NCBI GenBank assembly: GCA_963850425.1
Contig: CAWKLF010000003.1
Location: forward strand, 364,610-428,609
DNA length: 64,000 nt
Source of the DNA: Gp1-AA133 sp963850425
GTDB taxonomy: Bacteria > Acidobacteriota > Terriglobia > Terriglobales > Acidobacteriaceae
Direction of reading: 5' to 3'
The translations under genes and the position numbers were made by a program. Shown piece by piece: positions 1-8,350 of the stretch (positions are counted from its first letter, which is position 1; every line of letters starts with the position of its first letter). The notes below the pieces were generated by a model. It saw nothing but the letters and a program-made list of their open reading frames with translations. It had not been told where the DNA came from and ran no database searches.

Positions 1-311
1 CGGGGATCCTGGTCTTCGTAACGGAACTGCGTCGCCCAGACGTCTTGATCGAAGCCCTGGATAGGCGTGCCGTTGCTGCCCAAGATCAGTCTCACACGCC
101 AACTCGCGACCACTTCTGCATCGGCAAGGTGCGCGAGGATTTCGGCAATCGACCACTTGCCCGGGGCGGGCTTCTTCCGCATTTGTTTGTTGCTGAGATG
201 CTTGATGGTCTTCTCCAACTTCCTGGGAGTGCTCTTCTGGATTTTCAGCGGATCCTGGCCATCGATGTGGCCGAGGATTCGTTTCACGTATTGTTCTGCC
301 GTTTCTTTCAT
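1..311 (-). CDS. DinB-like family protein, partial (cut by window start)
   Basis: Reading the minus strand from an ATG at 309-311 gives a continuous 103-residue frame that runs off the window. Residues ~50-75 read PGKWSIAEILAHLADAE followed by a Trp/Arg-rich helix. This is the conserved N-terminal helix pattern of the DinB/DUF1572 four-helix-bundle family, whose His residues bind a metal and which are putative thiol-dependent or damage-inducible enzymes. The C-terminal part with the remaining metal ligands lies outside the window, so the subfamily cannot be assigned. It is divergent from phoU, with about 220 bp between them. Confidence 0.7.
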   Translation of the reverse strand, partial: MKETAEQYVKRILGHIDGQDPLKIQKSTPRKLEKTIKHLSNKQMRKKPAPGKWSIAEILAHLADAEVVASWRVRLILGSNGTPIQGFDQDVWATQFRYEDQDP

Positions 312-529
312 ATCGCCTGCTCTTTCGGAGTGTCTCAAGTTTGCTTGCCCAGAGTGTTTTCTGTGAGGAGACGTTCTCGGTTTTCTCGAATCCAAAGCGA
401 AAATTATACCTACGCGTGGGGATCCCCGTTGTCATCAAGTAAACGGCCAGTTTTAATCATTTATTCATACAATCTCATTACAATATCTATTCACAACCGC
501 GGGGGCTTCCCACCGTACAAGGCGCCGCA
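312..529. other. intergenic region between DinB-like gene and phoU
   Basis: About 218 bp upstream of two divergent genes. The AT-rich part at ~450-500 (ATTTATTCATACAATCTCAT) is the likely promoter area for phoU. No motif was recognised with confidence. Confidence 0.4.
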
Positions 530-1276
530 ATGGCTCAGAAAACAACTCGCCCTCAAAAAACAGATTCTGGACTTCCAAGCGAGAAAACCGCACAGAAGAA
601 GAAAGATGCGAAACTTGCGCGCACCAGGGCAGACAGCAAGCAAGCAGAGTTGATGCGAATGGCCTTGAAGGCCTGCCTCATTGCGCGCGACGCGACTTTC
701 AATGTTCAGGACCTGTTGACCAATTCTTCGCGCATGGCGTTCCTCGCCATCCGAGACTGCGAAAAGGAACTCGACCAGATCGAGCGTCAGATTGATGAGC
801 AACTACCCGGGGCCATCACCCGCGTGAATGAAACAAAAGCGCGGCAACTACTTGCCTGCCTGAAGTGCATTACCGACCTCGAGCGCATCGGCGATCTGGT
901 GATGGGCGTCGCGCAGCGCGTGCAGACGCGAAGCGGCCAGCTTCCGGCGGGGGACGTGCGCCATCTTATCCAGATGTCAGTGATCCTGCACGATATGCTG
1001 GAGGACATTCATCGCGGATTCATTTCGCTCGATGTGGAGACGGCCCGCAAGGTGCTTCACATGGACGCGGAACTCGATAACATCTGTCACTCCATGTTTC
1101 AGCGATACCTGGCGGACAACTCCCGTCAAAAAGACTCTCTCGGATTCGACGTTCTGCTCATGGCGCAAGCGCTCGAAAGATCCGGCGACCACGCCAAGAA
1201 TCTCGCCGAAGAGTTGTACAGCCTGATTGAAGGGCACACGCTGCGTCATCTGCCCAAACGCGTCGTATCCACCTAG
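530..1276 (+). CDS. phoU: phosphate signalling complex protein PhoU
   Basis: A 248-residue all-helical protein. After a ~35-residue basic, low-complexity N-terminal extension it shows two PhoU repeats. Each has the typical pattern of helices ending in metal-binding acidic motifs (ITDLERIGDLV around residues 112-122 and LERSGDHAKNLAEE around 211-224). PhoU connects the Pst phosphate transporter to the PhoR kinase and damps Pho regulon signalling. The PhoB-like regulator gene lies 172 bp downstream in the same orientation, which fits a phosphate-response pair. The N-terminal extension makes the exact start uncertain; an internal start near the first helix is possible. Confidence 0.9.
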   Translation: MAQKTTRPQKTDSGLPSEKTAQKKKDAKLARTRADSKQAELMRMALKACLIARDATFNVQDLLTNSSRMAFLAIRDCEKELDQIERQIDEQLPGAITRVNETKARQLLACLKCITDLERIGDLVMGVAQRVQTRSGQLPAGDVRHLIQMSVILHDMLEDIHRGFISLDVETARKVLHMDAELDNICHSMFQRYLADNSRQKDSLGFDVLLMAQALERSGDHAKNLAEELYSLIEGHTLRHLPKRVVST

Positions 1277-1448
1277 GCGCGCGCGACACTTGCCTGACAT
1301 CACGCATACGGCTTCGTTTTTGTCGCTCCATCGCAAATTCACGAACCGTTAACACTGACGAAACACTTACGCAACAATTCCCTCCTACAGTCAAGCGGAT
1401 GCGGTTTTTAGAGATCGACGGCCCCGTGAGCTAGGCGCGATCGAACCA

Positions 1449-2228
1449 ATGACTGCTAGTGGAGAACAGTTCGGCGCAGTGGCAAGCCCTCGCGGACGCA
1501 TTTTCGTGGTTGAAGACGAGGAAGACATCGCGCTGCTGGTCCGCCACAACCTGGAAGCAGCGGGTTACGATGTTCAGACTTTTACGAGTGGCGGTGCAGT
1601 TCTGACAGAAGCGCGCCGCGAACAGCCTTCTTTATTTCTGCTGGACGTAATGCTGCCCGGCATGGACGGCTTTGACCTCTATCGGCAGATACGCTCGACG
1701 CCCGACCTCGCTCGCACACCAGTCATCTTTTTGACCGCGAAAAGCGCAGAAGCGGACCGGGTCCAGGGCCTGGAACTGGGTGGAGACGACTACATAACAA
1801 AGCCCTTCAGCCCGCGGGAACTGATCGCCCGCGTGCGCACAGTACTTCGAAGCCAGCACGAGGTGGGCCGACCGAGTGAAGTGCTAAAGGTGGGAGATCT
1901 TGAAATTGATGCGTCGTCGATGACGGTGCGGGTCGAGGGGCGCACGGTTTTGACCACGGTCCGCGAATTTCGCCTGCTCGAATATTTTGCAATTCATCGC
2001 GGGCGGGTATTCACGCGCGATCAATTGCTCGATTCTGTCTGGAAAGAAACGGCGTTTGTGACGCCGCGTTCGGTGGATGTCTACGTGCGGCGGCTGCGGG
2101 AGAAGATTGAAACAGATGCTCGGCACCCGCGTTACCTCAAGACGCTGCGGGGCTCGGGTACCGGCTGGAAAGCCCTAAGTAGGCTGGATTGGAGTGGCGG
2201 AAATCCATCGGATGCCGGGCTGCGGTGA
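1449..2228 (+). CDS. phoB: PhoB/OmpR-type response regulator, C-terminus probably frameshifted
   Basis: Residues ~17-130 form a receiver domain: acidic pocket EDEED, phosphoacceptor Asp in LLDVMLPGMDG, switch Thr in FLTAKS and Lys in ITKPFSPREL. Residues ~145-240 form an OmpR/PhoB winged helix ending in VDVYVRRLREKIE and YLKTLRGSG. After that point the annotated frame reads TGWKALSRLD and continues to 2228. The other frame reads YRLESPK and stops at 2180-2182, which is how PhoB proteins normally end (RGxGYRxE). One missing G in the GGG run at 2156-2158 explains this, so the true gene probably ends near 2182. It follows phoU and probably controls phosphate-starvation genes; no sensor kinase is next to it. 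Confidence 0.85.
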   Translation: MTASGEQFGAVASPRGRIFVVEDEEDIALLVRHNLEAAGYDVQTFTSGGAVLTEARREQPSLFLLDVMLPGMDGFDLYRQIRSTPDLARTPVIFLTAKSAEADRVQGLELGGDDYITKPFSPRELIARVRTVLRSQHEVGRPSEVLKVGDLEIDASSMTVRVEGRTVLTTVREFRLLEYFAIHRGRVFTRDQLLDSVWKETAFVTPRSVDVYVRRLREKIETDARHPRYLKTLRGSGTGWKALSRLDWSGGNPSDAGLR

Positions 2229-2273
2229 GCCTGGAGCGAAAGCGCCTTTGTTATAATTTAGCTCGCCTGCAGT

Positions 2274-2348
2274 GGCGCTATCGTCTAGGGGTTAGGACGG
2301 AAGATTCTCAATCTTCAAACCCGGGTTCGATTCCCGGTAGCGCTACCA
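2274..2348 (+). tRNA. tRNA-Glu (anticodon CTC), integration site of the downstream element
   Basis: A full cloverleaf can be folded. The acceptor stem is GGCGCTA/TAGCGCT (2274-2280 with 2338-2344, first pair G-U). The anticodon stem GAAGA/TCTTC encloses loop TTCTCAA with anticodon CTC at 2307-2309, and the T arm is CCGGG-TTCGATT-CCCGG. CCA is encoded at 2346-2348. The last 18 bases plus one more are repeated exactly at 23,050-23,068, marking this gene as the attachment site of the integrative element. The tRNA stays intact at the left end. Confidence 0.95.
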
Positions 2349-2349
2349 A
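2331..2349 (+). repeat. attL core (19-bp direct repeat, 3' end of tRNA-Glu)
   Basis: TTCCCGGTAGCGCTACCAA, identical to 23,050-23,068. It covers the 3' half of the T arm, the acceptor strand and the CCA end, as expected for tyrosine-integrase attachment in a tRNA gene. The match stops one base after the CCA (c here, a at the other end). Confidence 0.92.
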
Positions 2350-2453
2350 CCTTCTTTTTCGTCCGCTGTCTACGAGGGTAATCGCTGGGGTGACGTTCGT
2401 TACCTACTAACCCGCCTACTATTCCGCTATGGTTCGGCCCAAGGAAAGGCGCT

Positions 2454-3644
2454 ATGCCAAACCGGGCCGTATCAATCTACGAACTCGTAAAACAGAACGG
2501 GACACGCTCTTGGCGGGCTGTTGAAATCCCCACACGGCAGAAGCCGCTGCGTGGAGGTCTGTACCTCAAAGACGACCGACAGGGGGATTTTTACATTTCA
2601 TGGTATAGCGACGAGCGGGACTCTAAGAAGCGGCCCAAAAAACGATTCAAGAAGGTCAAGGGCGGTCGGCTGGGGTTGGCTATCACAGCAGCCGAAGGTA
2701 AGCGCTGGGAGCTTCTCCACCCCGAGCGGGTGAAAGAGGAGATTCCAGACGACGAGCGGCTCACTATTGGCGGCGGCGTCCATCGGTACTTGGAACAGAT
2801 GGCGGGTGATGACTACACCAAGAAGGAACACCGCCACGCCCTCGAACAATATCAGGGGTGGACGGGCAACACCTTTGTAGATCAGATGACGCGTGATGAG
2901 CTTCTGCGCTTCAAGACCTACTGCGAGAGAACGAAGCAGAACGACGAACTCACCGCAGTGTGGAAGCTAATCCGAATTAACAAATTCTACAAGTGGGCTT
3001 TGAAGAAAGGACCGGGTGAGGGTTTAATCAGGACGACAGAGTTCAAGCGGGTCCTCCAGCGCAAGCCCAAGGTGGAGGTCTATACGAAGGATGAACTGGA
3101 GAAGTTCTTCGCCGCATGCAATGAAAAGCAGTTCGTGCTCTTTCAGCTTTACTACAAATGTGGGCTGCGGAATAAAGAATTGGCTCACCTGGAGTGGGCA
3201 GACATAAACCTTGAGCGGCGTGAAGTTGACATACACCAGAAGCGGCTCAAGGACGGTGAACAGCGCAAAATTTGGAAGCCCAAGCACGGCAGTGAAGGGA
3301 AAATCGCCTTGCCCGCCGTGCTGGTGGAGCCTCTACAAAAAATGAAAAAGGCTTCGACGTGCAATCTCGTGTTCCCCACACGTAATGGGCGGGTCAACAT
3401 CAAGTTATTAGACCAGTGCAAGCTGGTGGCGCGGCGGGCCGGGTTGGATGAGAGCAAGTGGAAAATCAAATCTTTTCGCTCAACGTATGCCACGAATCGT
3501 TTACGACACTGGAAGGGCGACATTGCCACCGTTCGGGAGCAGTTGCGCCATCGGGATCTCAAGTCTATTGAGCATTACGTGGACTACGTGAAGAACGAAG
3601 AGTTGATTGCTACTGGCAAAGTAGACTCCGGCTGGGACGTATAA
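2454..3644 (+). CDS. int: tyrosine recombinase/integrase of the tRNA-Glu element
   Basis: 396 residues, starting at ATG 2454 behind an AAGGAAAGG ribosome-binding site. A core-binding helical region (~100-200) precedes the catalytic domain. Box I is CGLRNKEL (Arg239), a beta-hairpin Lys lies in WKPKHGSEGKIALP, box II is KSFRSTYAT (Arg342, with Lys where His is usual), LRHRD supplies His366, and the nucleophile is Tyr375 in SIEHYVDY. It is placed directly after tRNA-Glu in the same direction, so it should catalyse insertion and excision at the 19-bp repeat. The His-to-Lys change in box II occurs in some active integrases, so activity is plausible but not proven. Confidence 0.92.
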   Translation: MPNRAVSIYELVKQNGTRSWRAVEIPTRQKPLRGGLYLKDDRQGDFYISWYSDERDSKKRPKKRFKKVKGGRLGLAITAAEGKRWELLHPERVKEEIPDDERLTIGGGVHRYLEQMAGDDYTKKEHRHALEQYQGWTGNTFVDQMTRDELLRFKTYCERTKQNDELTAVWKLIRINKFYKWALKKGPGEGLIRTTEFKRVLQRKPKVEVYTKDELEKFFAACNEKQFVLFQLYYKCGLRNKELAHLEWADINLERREVDIHQKRLKDGEQRKIWKPKHGSEGKIALPAVLVEPLQKMKKASTCNLVFPTRNGRVNIKLLDQCKLVARRAGLDESKWKIKSFRSTYATNRLRHWKGDIATVREQLRHRDLKSIEHYVDYVKNEELIATGKVDSGWDV

Positions 3645-3765
3645 AAGCATCGCTAGTGTCCACAGCGACAACGGCCAAGGCTGGTGCTCATTCACTTCCC
3701 CTGGAGACCAAGTTGGTTTGGTCGGAAGAGTGAATGGAATTGCGCCATCCCATCGAAGTCCGGTA

Positions 3766-4809
3766 TTAGGTGGGCACACTCTTGCCCGGTCTCATTTTCG
3801 GATTGTCAACGCCCGTGCGGTAGTAGCACACAATGGAATACTTCTCGCCTTGTACCGGGGTTACGTTGCAGTGCCACTCTCGGGCGGTCGCAGCAATCAA
3901 CAGATCACCTGGCTGCACGGGTATCTGAATGCCATACTCCAACAAACAGAATGCGCCGCCTGCGTATTCGGTTCCTCTGATTGAGGTCATACACGCCAGC
4001 CCTAATTTGCTGCCGTTCGGGTCTGTATGCAGCGCAGCAGGGCAACTGCGGAGAATAGTCACGGTACTTGCGGGCGTCGTGCCGGCCTGACGTTTCTTGG
4101 CTGAAATTCGTTGGTTCGCACCATGTGCGCCAGCTTCCTTTTCCATGCCGGGAGCACCGCGAAAGTAGCCAGGTAGCGTGCGGGCGAACACATGATGCAT
4201 TTGTTGAATCAGCGGGTAAGTCGCTTCATAGCGCACTTTTTGATACCGAGCGGGTCGAGTGAACTCAACCATTCCGCCACGCACCAAATAGCCGAACTGT
4301 AACTCCCCGGCTTGCGGCGTCTCGTATTTTCGCTCCCGTACTTGACGATTAAATTTGGCAGCATCGCGAGTCTCCGGGCGCGTTGGCGGAATCCAATCCA
4401 TCTCAACCAATCCCTCTCGCGCACGCTCTTGAATCGCTTCGGGTATAACGCCCTTCAACAGCAGGAACGACAAGCCTACTTTTTCACTTTTGTCGTCACC
4501 GATTGATTCAGGATAGCGACTGAACCGCATCGTGCTACGCGTGATGGGATCGCCTTTTATGTATTCCTGCCAACGATCTTGCGGCAGATATTGGAAGCGC
4601 AACTTCTTCAAATCTTCTTTTGAGATGATGGGAACAAGCGGCTCAGGCGAGTAGTCCAGCTTTTGTTGTTTAACGAGCTTTTTCCAGTGGACGTGTTCGG
4701 GACGCCATAATTGGTTGTCTACAGCCTCTTCCCAACCATCAGGGTCGTCCTCTTCTATCAAAGCCTCGTGCATCGCGTCCGCGACCTGCTCTGCGGATAG
4801 GCTGTCCAT
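3766..4809 (-). CDS. putative Fe(II)/2-oxoglutarate dioxygenase, possibly TET/JBP-like
   Basis: 347 residues. The start at 4809 is set by a GGAGG 11 bp upstream and by an in-frame TAG further up. The C-terminal ~110 residues show a double-stranded beta-helix signature: HTD (His261, Asp263), then YAGGAFCLLEYG, PGDLLIA, EWHCN (distal iron ligand His313), and KYSIVCYYR, where Lys323 could replace the usual 2OG-binding Arg. The pattern (HxD, GGxF, GD, H, then xSxVxY) resembles the DNA base-oxidising TET/JBP branch, but prolyl-hydroxylase-like enzymes share parts of it. The first ~200 residues match nothing I recognise. It converges on the integrase gene. The proposed function is inference; the iron triad is directly visible. 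Confidence 0.55.
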   Translation of the reverse strand: MDSLSAEQVADAMHEALIEEDDPDGWEEAVDNQLWRPEHVHWKKLVKQQKLDYSPEPLVPIISKEDLKKLRFQYLPQDRWQEYIKGDPITRSTMRFSRYPESIGDDKSEKVGLSFLLLKGVIPEAIQERAREGLVEMDWIPPTRPETRDAAKFNRQVRERKYETPQAGELQFGYLVRGGMVEFTRPARYQKVRYEATYPLIQQMHHVFARTLPGYFRGAPGMEKEAGAHGANQRISAKKRQAGTTPASTVTILRSCPAALHTDPNGSKLGLACMTSIRGTEYAGGAFCLLEYGIQIPVQPGDLLIAATAREWHCNVTPVQGEKYSIVCYYRTGVDNPKMRPGKSVPT

Positions 4810-4858
4810 GAACTGTTGGTCCTCCGGAGTGGGCTGGGCAAAATAGCCGTCCGGGTCG

Positions 4859-5068
4859 TCACTGAAATGTAGCGGGTTTCGCTACATTTAACCTCGGCTT
4901 CTTTTCGGCTGGTGGCCGAAGGCCGACAGACCGTTCATACGACAGAATCCAACCGTCAACAGTGCGGACTACAAGTCCTTGCGATGTGACAAAGCCAGAC
5001 CATCCGCCGCTGCGACCCGCCTTCACGTATAGGGGCTTCAATTCACGGGCGATTCGGCCCGCCTCCAT
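4859..5068 (-). CDS. small hypothetical protein
   Basis: About 69 residues from ATG 5068 (a TTG sits one codon upstream). It contains a compact Gly/Trp-rich stretch (GGWSGFVTSQG, DGWILSYERS) and lies just upstream of the dioxygenase gene on the same strand, so it may be co-transcribed. No strong ribosome-binding site is visible. Its 5' end overlaps the 5'-truncated kinase remnant on the other strand, and its last codons contain a perfect 10-bp inverted repeat. It could be a real island gene or a chance frame. Confidence 0.35.
   Translation of the reverse strand: MEAGRIARELKPLYVKAGRSGGWSGFVTSQGLVVRTVDGWILSYERSVGLRPPAEKKPRLNVAKPATFQ
4865..4889. promoter_or_regulatory. perfect 10-bp inverted repeat between two minus-strand genes
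   Basis: AAATGTAGCG - 5 nt - CGCTACATTT can form a 10-bp hairpin with a 5-nt loop. It sits at the end of the 69-aa frame and ~55 bp before the dioxygenase start. No U-run follows on either strand, so it is more likely an operator or an RNA structure than an intrinsic terminator. Confidence 0.4.
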
Positions 5069-6109
5069 CAAGCCAAGCTGCTTGATCTAGCTAATGACGG
5101 GATATTTATTCGAAACGCCGACGACAAAATCTCTTACTGGAATGAGGGAGCCGAACGGCTCTACGGCTGGACAAGCGAAGAAGTGCTCGGCAGGACAGTC
5201 CACGAAATTCTTCACACTGAGTTTCCCCTTCCTTTGTCGGAAATCATGCAGGCTGACCGCTGGGAGGGCGAGCTTCGACACACGACGAAGGGCGGCAACC
5301 AGATTACGGTCGCGAGCCGCTGGACGACATTGCGAGATCGCAACGGCAAGTCCGTGGGTTGGCTGGAAAGTAACACTGATCTAACCGCTCGCAAACGGGC
5401 TGAGGAGGCTGCGCGGAGTCTAAGCGGTCGAATCCTTACCTTGCAGGATGACGAGCGCCGGAGGATCGCGAGAGGTCTGCATGACAGTCTGGGGCAATAT
5501 TTGACCGCTCTAAAAATAAACCTCGACCGTCTTTCAGCATCAGACAATGGCAACGCCGCACTAGCTTCCGAAAGTGCGGGAATTGCCGATAAGTGTCTGA
5601 CCGAGACGCGCACGATCTCCTATCTCTTACATCCGCCGATGCTGGATGAGGCAGGATTTGACTCTGCGGCTCGTTGGTACGTAGACGGCTTCTCCCGGCG
5701 AAGCGACATCAAGGTAAATCTGAACTTCCCGCCAAAACTTGGTCGTATGCACAGGGATGTAGAAGTCGCCCTTTTCCGAGCGGTACAAGAGGGTCTCACA
5801 AATATCCATCGACACTCTGGAGGTTCAGTGGTGGATATTTATCTCAGCGTGGACACGAAGCAGCTTCGATTGGAAATCAAGGATAACGGTCGGGGCATAC
5901 CCCAGAAACGGCTGAGGACTCTCATCGAAAGTGCTGCCGAAGCTGGAGTCGGTCTAGCTGGCATGCGGGAACGCATGCGCGAGTTAGGTGGGTCGCTCGA
6001 AATCCGATCTGATCGAGCAGGGACGACGGTTGTCATTAGCATTCCCGTCGAGAGGACAGCCATTGATTCCGAGAATGGCGAATCAGGTCGCAGTGTTTCT
6101 GCTGCATAG
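5032..6109 (+). pseudogene. sensor histidine kinase (PAS + HisKA_3 + HATPase), 5'-truncated
   Basis: The frame is open from just after a TAG near 5030. It reads LLDLANDGIFIRNADDKIS and ERLYGWTSEEVLGRT, a standard PAS beginning, but no ATG, GTG or TTG start precedes this in frame before the stop. The first ATG is inside the PAS domain at 5183. After the PAS/PAC region come ERRRIARGLHDSLGQYL (His at ~5480, HisKA_3 dimerisation and phosphoacceptor) and an HATPase with DNGRGIP and GLAGMRERM. The NarL-type regulator that usually pairs with such kinases is missing. The gene therefore looks like the 3' remnant of a longer kinase, possibly expressed from an internal start. It is otherwise intact to its stop. 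Confidence 0.75.
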
Positions 6110-6361
6110 TAGTCCTAATTTCCCTGAGTGTACCAGCACGTCCCGCGCAGCGACCTCATCCTCTTCATACCAAGCGGTGTTCATGGCTTGAGCCTCCCTC
6201 AAGGAACCGCCAACCATCCTAGTGCGACAGAGTGAGTTGCACGCTCGAGGTGGTTTTCGTCCTCGTACATATCAGGTATGGTTCGGCTACTAGACGCGGC
6301 TTCTCTTTGTTTCTACCTGCGTCGCTGCCGCGTTCCGTAGATTCACACGAGGAGGAGAACC

Positions 6362-6649
6362 ATGCCACGAACGAAGAAGAACACACGAGCGAATCGCAAG
6401 TCGGATGTCCGCTACAAGCGCAGCAGCGCCAAGTCATTCAAGAAAGCACACGGCACGAATGCTGCGGGAAAAAGCCGCGCCGAAGGTATCCGCCTGTTCA
6501 CGCTTGCGGGTCGGCCCAGCAAAGAAGACTTTGTAAAAGTCTATGGTCCTGCGGGACCGAAGATGACTTGGGAGCAGCGAGCCAAAGCGGGCGTGCCTGC
6601 CGAGAAGTTCCAGGCCGCGCTAGGTTCAGCAATGCGGCAGGCGAAGTAG
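6362..6649 (+). CDS. small basic hypothetical protein
   Basis: 95 residues, starting at ATG 6362 behind a strong GAGGAGGAG site. The first ~40 residues are highly basic (Lys/Arg/Asn/Ser rich, no membrane segment). The rest reads GIRLFTLAGRPSKEDFVKVYG and KMTWEQRAKAGVPAEKFQ. The charge suggests nucleic-acid binding, but no named domain is recognised. It is the first of a run of small plus-strand genes of unknown function (6.4-9.2 kb). The 252 bp before it, after the truncated kinase, hold no credible gene. Confidence 0.7.
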   Translation: MPRTKKNTRANRKSDVRYKRSSAKSFKKAHGTNAAGKSRAEGIRLFTLAGRPSKEDFVKVYGPAGPKMTWEQRAKAGVPAEKFQAALGSAMRQAK

Positions 6650-6689
6650 CCTGCCGCATTTCTCATCAGTCAATTCTTGGAGCGCGGGC

Positions 6690-7022
6690 TTGACGGAAAT
6701 TTTCACGATATCACCGTTCCCCGGTCGCGAGGCGTGCGACTTTTGTGCCGAGCGCCCTGCGACCCATATGTACCCCTGCAAGAACTTCGTAGTCCCCCGA
6801 TTCAAGACCTCGGTCTTCCAACACGAGAGCATCGGAGGTTGGGCGGCGTGCAGCAAATGCGCGGAATTGATTGATGGAGGGCTCTGGGCAGAGCTTACGG
6901 ATCGCGCTTTCACCAACTTCCTGAAGCAACACTGCGTGCCCGGCTATGCCCATTTCGATGTGCGCGAGCAGTTTCGCGAAATCCATCAGCTGTTCAGACA
7001 GAACTTGATTAAGGAGAGTTGA
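6690..7022 (+). CDS. hypothetical protein with two CxxC pairs
   Basis: 110 residues from TTG 6690, with GGAG about 8 bp upstream. It has CDFC near residue 16 and CSKC near residue 54, a four-cysteine arrangement that could hold a zinc ion, with C-terminal amphipathic helices (FREIHQLFRQN). It ends one base before the start of the next gene, suggesting translational coupling. Function unknown; a zinc-ribbon-like role in nucleic-acid or protein binding is inference. Confidence 0.6.
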   Translation: MTEIFTISPFPGREACDFCAERPATHMYPCKNFVVPRFKTSVFQHESIGGWAACSKCAELIDGGLWAELTDRAFTNFLKQHCVPGYAHFDVREQFREIHQLFRQNLIKES

Positions 7023-7023
7023 A

Positions 7024-7212
7024 ATGCAGATTCGCAACAACTGGGGAGAACTCATCGGAGAGATCAATACCGCGTACACGGGTGCAGGGGAAGTCATCAC
7101 CACCAACACGCTGTATGATCGCGGCAATCCAATCTTTCAGACGATCAGCGTCCGCGACAATCAAGGGCAAGTTCGAACGACAAACGTGATCCGGGGGAAG
7201 ATTCTCCCCTAG
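7024..7212 (+). CDS. small hypothetical protein
   Basis: 62 residues, ATG 7024 behind AAGGAGAG that overlaps the end of the preceding gene. The sequence is beta-rich (GELIGEINTAYTGAGEVITT, FQTISVRDNQGQVRTTNVI) without membrane segments. The tight spacing with the CxxC protein supports a small operon. No family recognised. Confidence 0.6.
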   Translation: MQIRNNWGELIGEINTAYTGAGEVITTNTLYDRGNPIFQTISVRDNQGQVRTTNVIRGKILP

Positions 7213-7405
7213 TCGCCAGAGGCCGAGTGCCCAGCAGGAGCACAATCGCCGCGAGGCGATCTGGAATATGAACCTTCGTGCCGCCTGGTAGAGCACGCGC
7301 CATTGCGATCAGGTCGTGCGTGCTGAAGTTCTTAAACGCGGCGAGATTCAGGAGTGCAGCGTGCAACTCGTTCTTGACCGGAGGCAGGATCGCGACATTT
7401 CTCAT
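7205..7405 (-). CDS. possible small hypothetical protein
   Basis: A minus-strand frame from ATG 7405 encodes a well-behaved sequence (MRNVAILPPVKNELHAALLN, then STHDLIAMARALPGGTKVHI and an aliphatic helix). It continues to a stop near 7145, so it overlaps the plus-strand 62-aa gene if read to the end. No strong ribosome-binding site was found. The amino-acid composition looks protein-like, but it could be spurious. Confidence 0.3.
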
Positions 7406-7451
7406 ACCTGCAACCTACGCAGGAAATGAGGCAAGGAGGTAAGGAGCACAC

Positions 7452-7583
7452 ATGCAGATCGGTAAATCTCTGCGAACCATCATCGTGGAACCGCTTGAGG
7501 TTCCGGTGAAACAGCCAGCGCAGGAACCTGAACCCATTCCGGTACCAGAGGCCGAACCCAAGGAAGCACCAACAGCCCAATGA
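7452..7583 (+). CDS. 43-residue Pro/Glu-rich small protein
   Basis: Short frame starting at ATG 7452 behind AGGAGGTAAGGAG, one of the best ribosome-binding sites in the island. The product starts MQIGKSLRTIIVEPLEVPV and ends in a Pro-Glu-Pro repetitive tail. Its TGA overlaps the ATG of the next gene (ATGA at 7580), a typical coupled junction, which is the main argument that it is real. Function unknown; it may serve mainly as a leader that couples translation. Confidence 0.55.
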   Translation: MQIGKSLRTIIVEPLEVPVKQPAQEPEPIPVPEAEPKEAPTAQ

Positions 7584-8299
7584 ACATTCCCGATTACATC
7601 TCGCCCGTTGTTGGCTATCGAGTTTGGCGATGGAATGAAACCGGGCTGCAATCACTTAACGGCGAGCCGTGGCTTCCGGAGCAGCATCTTGAGGCACGGT
7701 GCCGCGTCACACCCGCTGCTCGCCATATGACGGAGACTGTCAACGACGTCCCGCACCGGAAATGCACATGCGGTATTTATGCGGCGAAGAATAGTGAGCA
7801 TCTGCGGCAAATAGGCTACGCGGAAGGCGGCGTCTGCGGCGAAGTCTATCTGTGGGGTGCGGTCGTAGAGCATAAACTTGGGTGGCGTGCCCAATTCGCA
7901 TACCCGAAAAGTCTAGGCTTGCCGCTTTCCCTCTTACCCTTCACCCTGGCAGAGTTGAACGCGCGCCTGCTCGCGTTGATTGCGTTCGGCATCGATATCT
8001 TCGTTCTTCACAACAGAAAAAGCATGCGACTTTGGAAGCACGGCCAGGGCTACGACACTGATGGACTGGATTACATCATCAGCTTGCGCCAGCAGCATTA
8101 CTTGCGCCAGCAACACGAGCGCACCCTTATAAAAGGCGACCGCGTGGCATTGCTCGGGAGGGGAATTGCGGTAGTGCGACAGGCAGATGATGAGATGGCT
8201 CTCGTCGTGTTGGGAAACGGGGTTTCGGTCCGGATTGCCCGTAAGAACATCGTCCTAAACAAGCAGAACATGCGTTGGGAATTGCGCAGCCAACTCTGA
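7580..8299 (+). CDS. conserved hypothetical protein
   Basis: 239 residues, translationally coupled to the upstream 43-aa frame by ATGA. It has a tryptophan-rich N-terminus (VVGYRVWRWNETGL, GEPWLP), the motif CTCGIYAAKN, then GEVYLWGAVVEHKLGWRAQFAYPKS, and a basic C-terminal region. Proteins with this motif order recur as unknowns in mobile regions of Acidobacteriota and Actinobacteria, by my recollection. No catalytic motif is evident. The C-terminal ~60 residues (GDRVALLGRGIAVVRQ...) could be a small beta-barrel. Confidence 0.65.
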   Translation: MNIPDYISPVVGYRVWRWNETGLQSLNGEPWLPEQHLEARCRVTPAARHMTETVNDVPHRKCTCGIYAAKNSEHLRQIGYAEGGVCGEVYLWGAVVEHKLGWRAQFAYPKSLGLPLSLLPFTLAELNARLLALIAFGIDIFVLHNRKSMRLWKHGQGYDTDGLDYIISLRQQHYLRQQHERTLIKGDRVALLGRGIAVVRQADDEMALVVLGNGVSVRIARKNIVLNKQNMRWELRSQL

Positions 8300-8350
8300 A
8301 TCAGCTGGCGAGAACTTGACCGGACTCCGGGAGTGTGGCTTCCTGAAAAT

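Noticed and set aside
2189..2410. 73-codon frame across the tRNA
   Set aside because: It overlaps a complete tRNA-Glu gene and the end of the regulator gene; non-coding.
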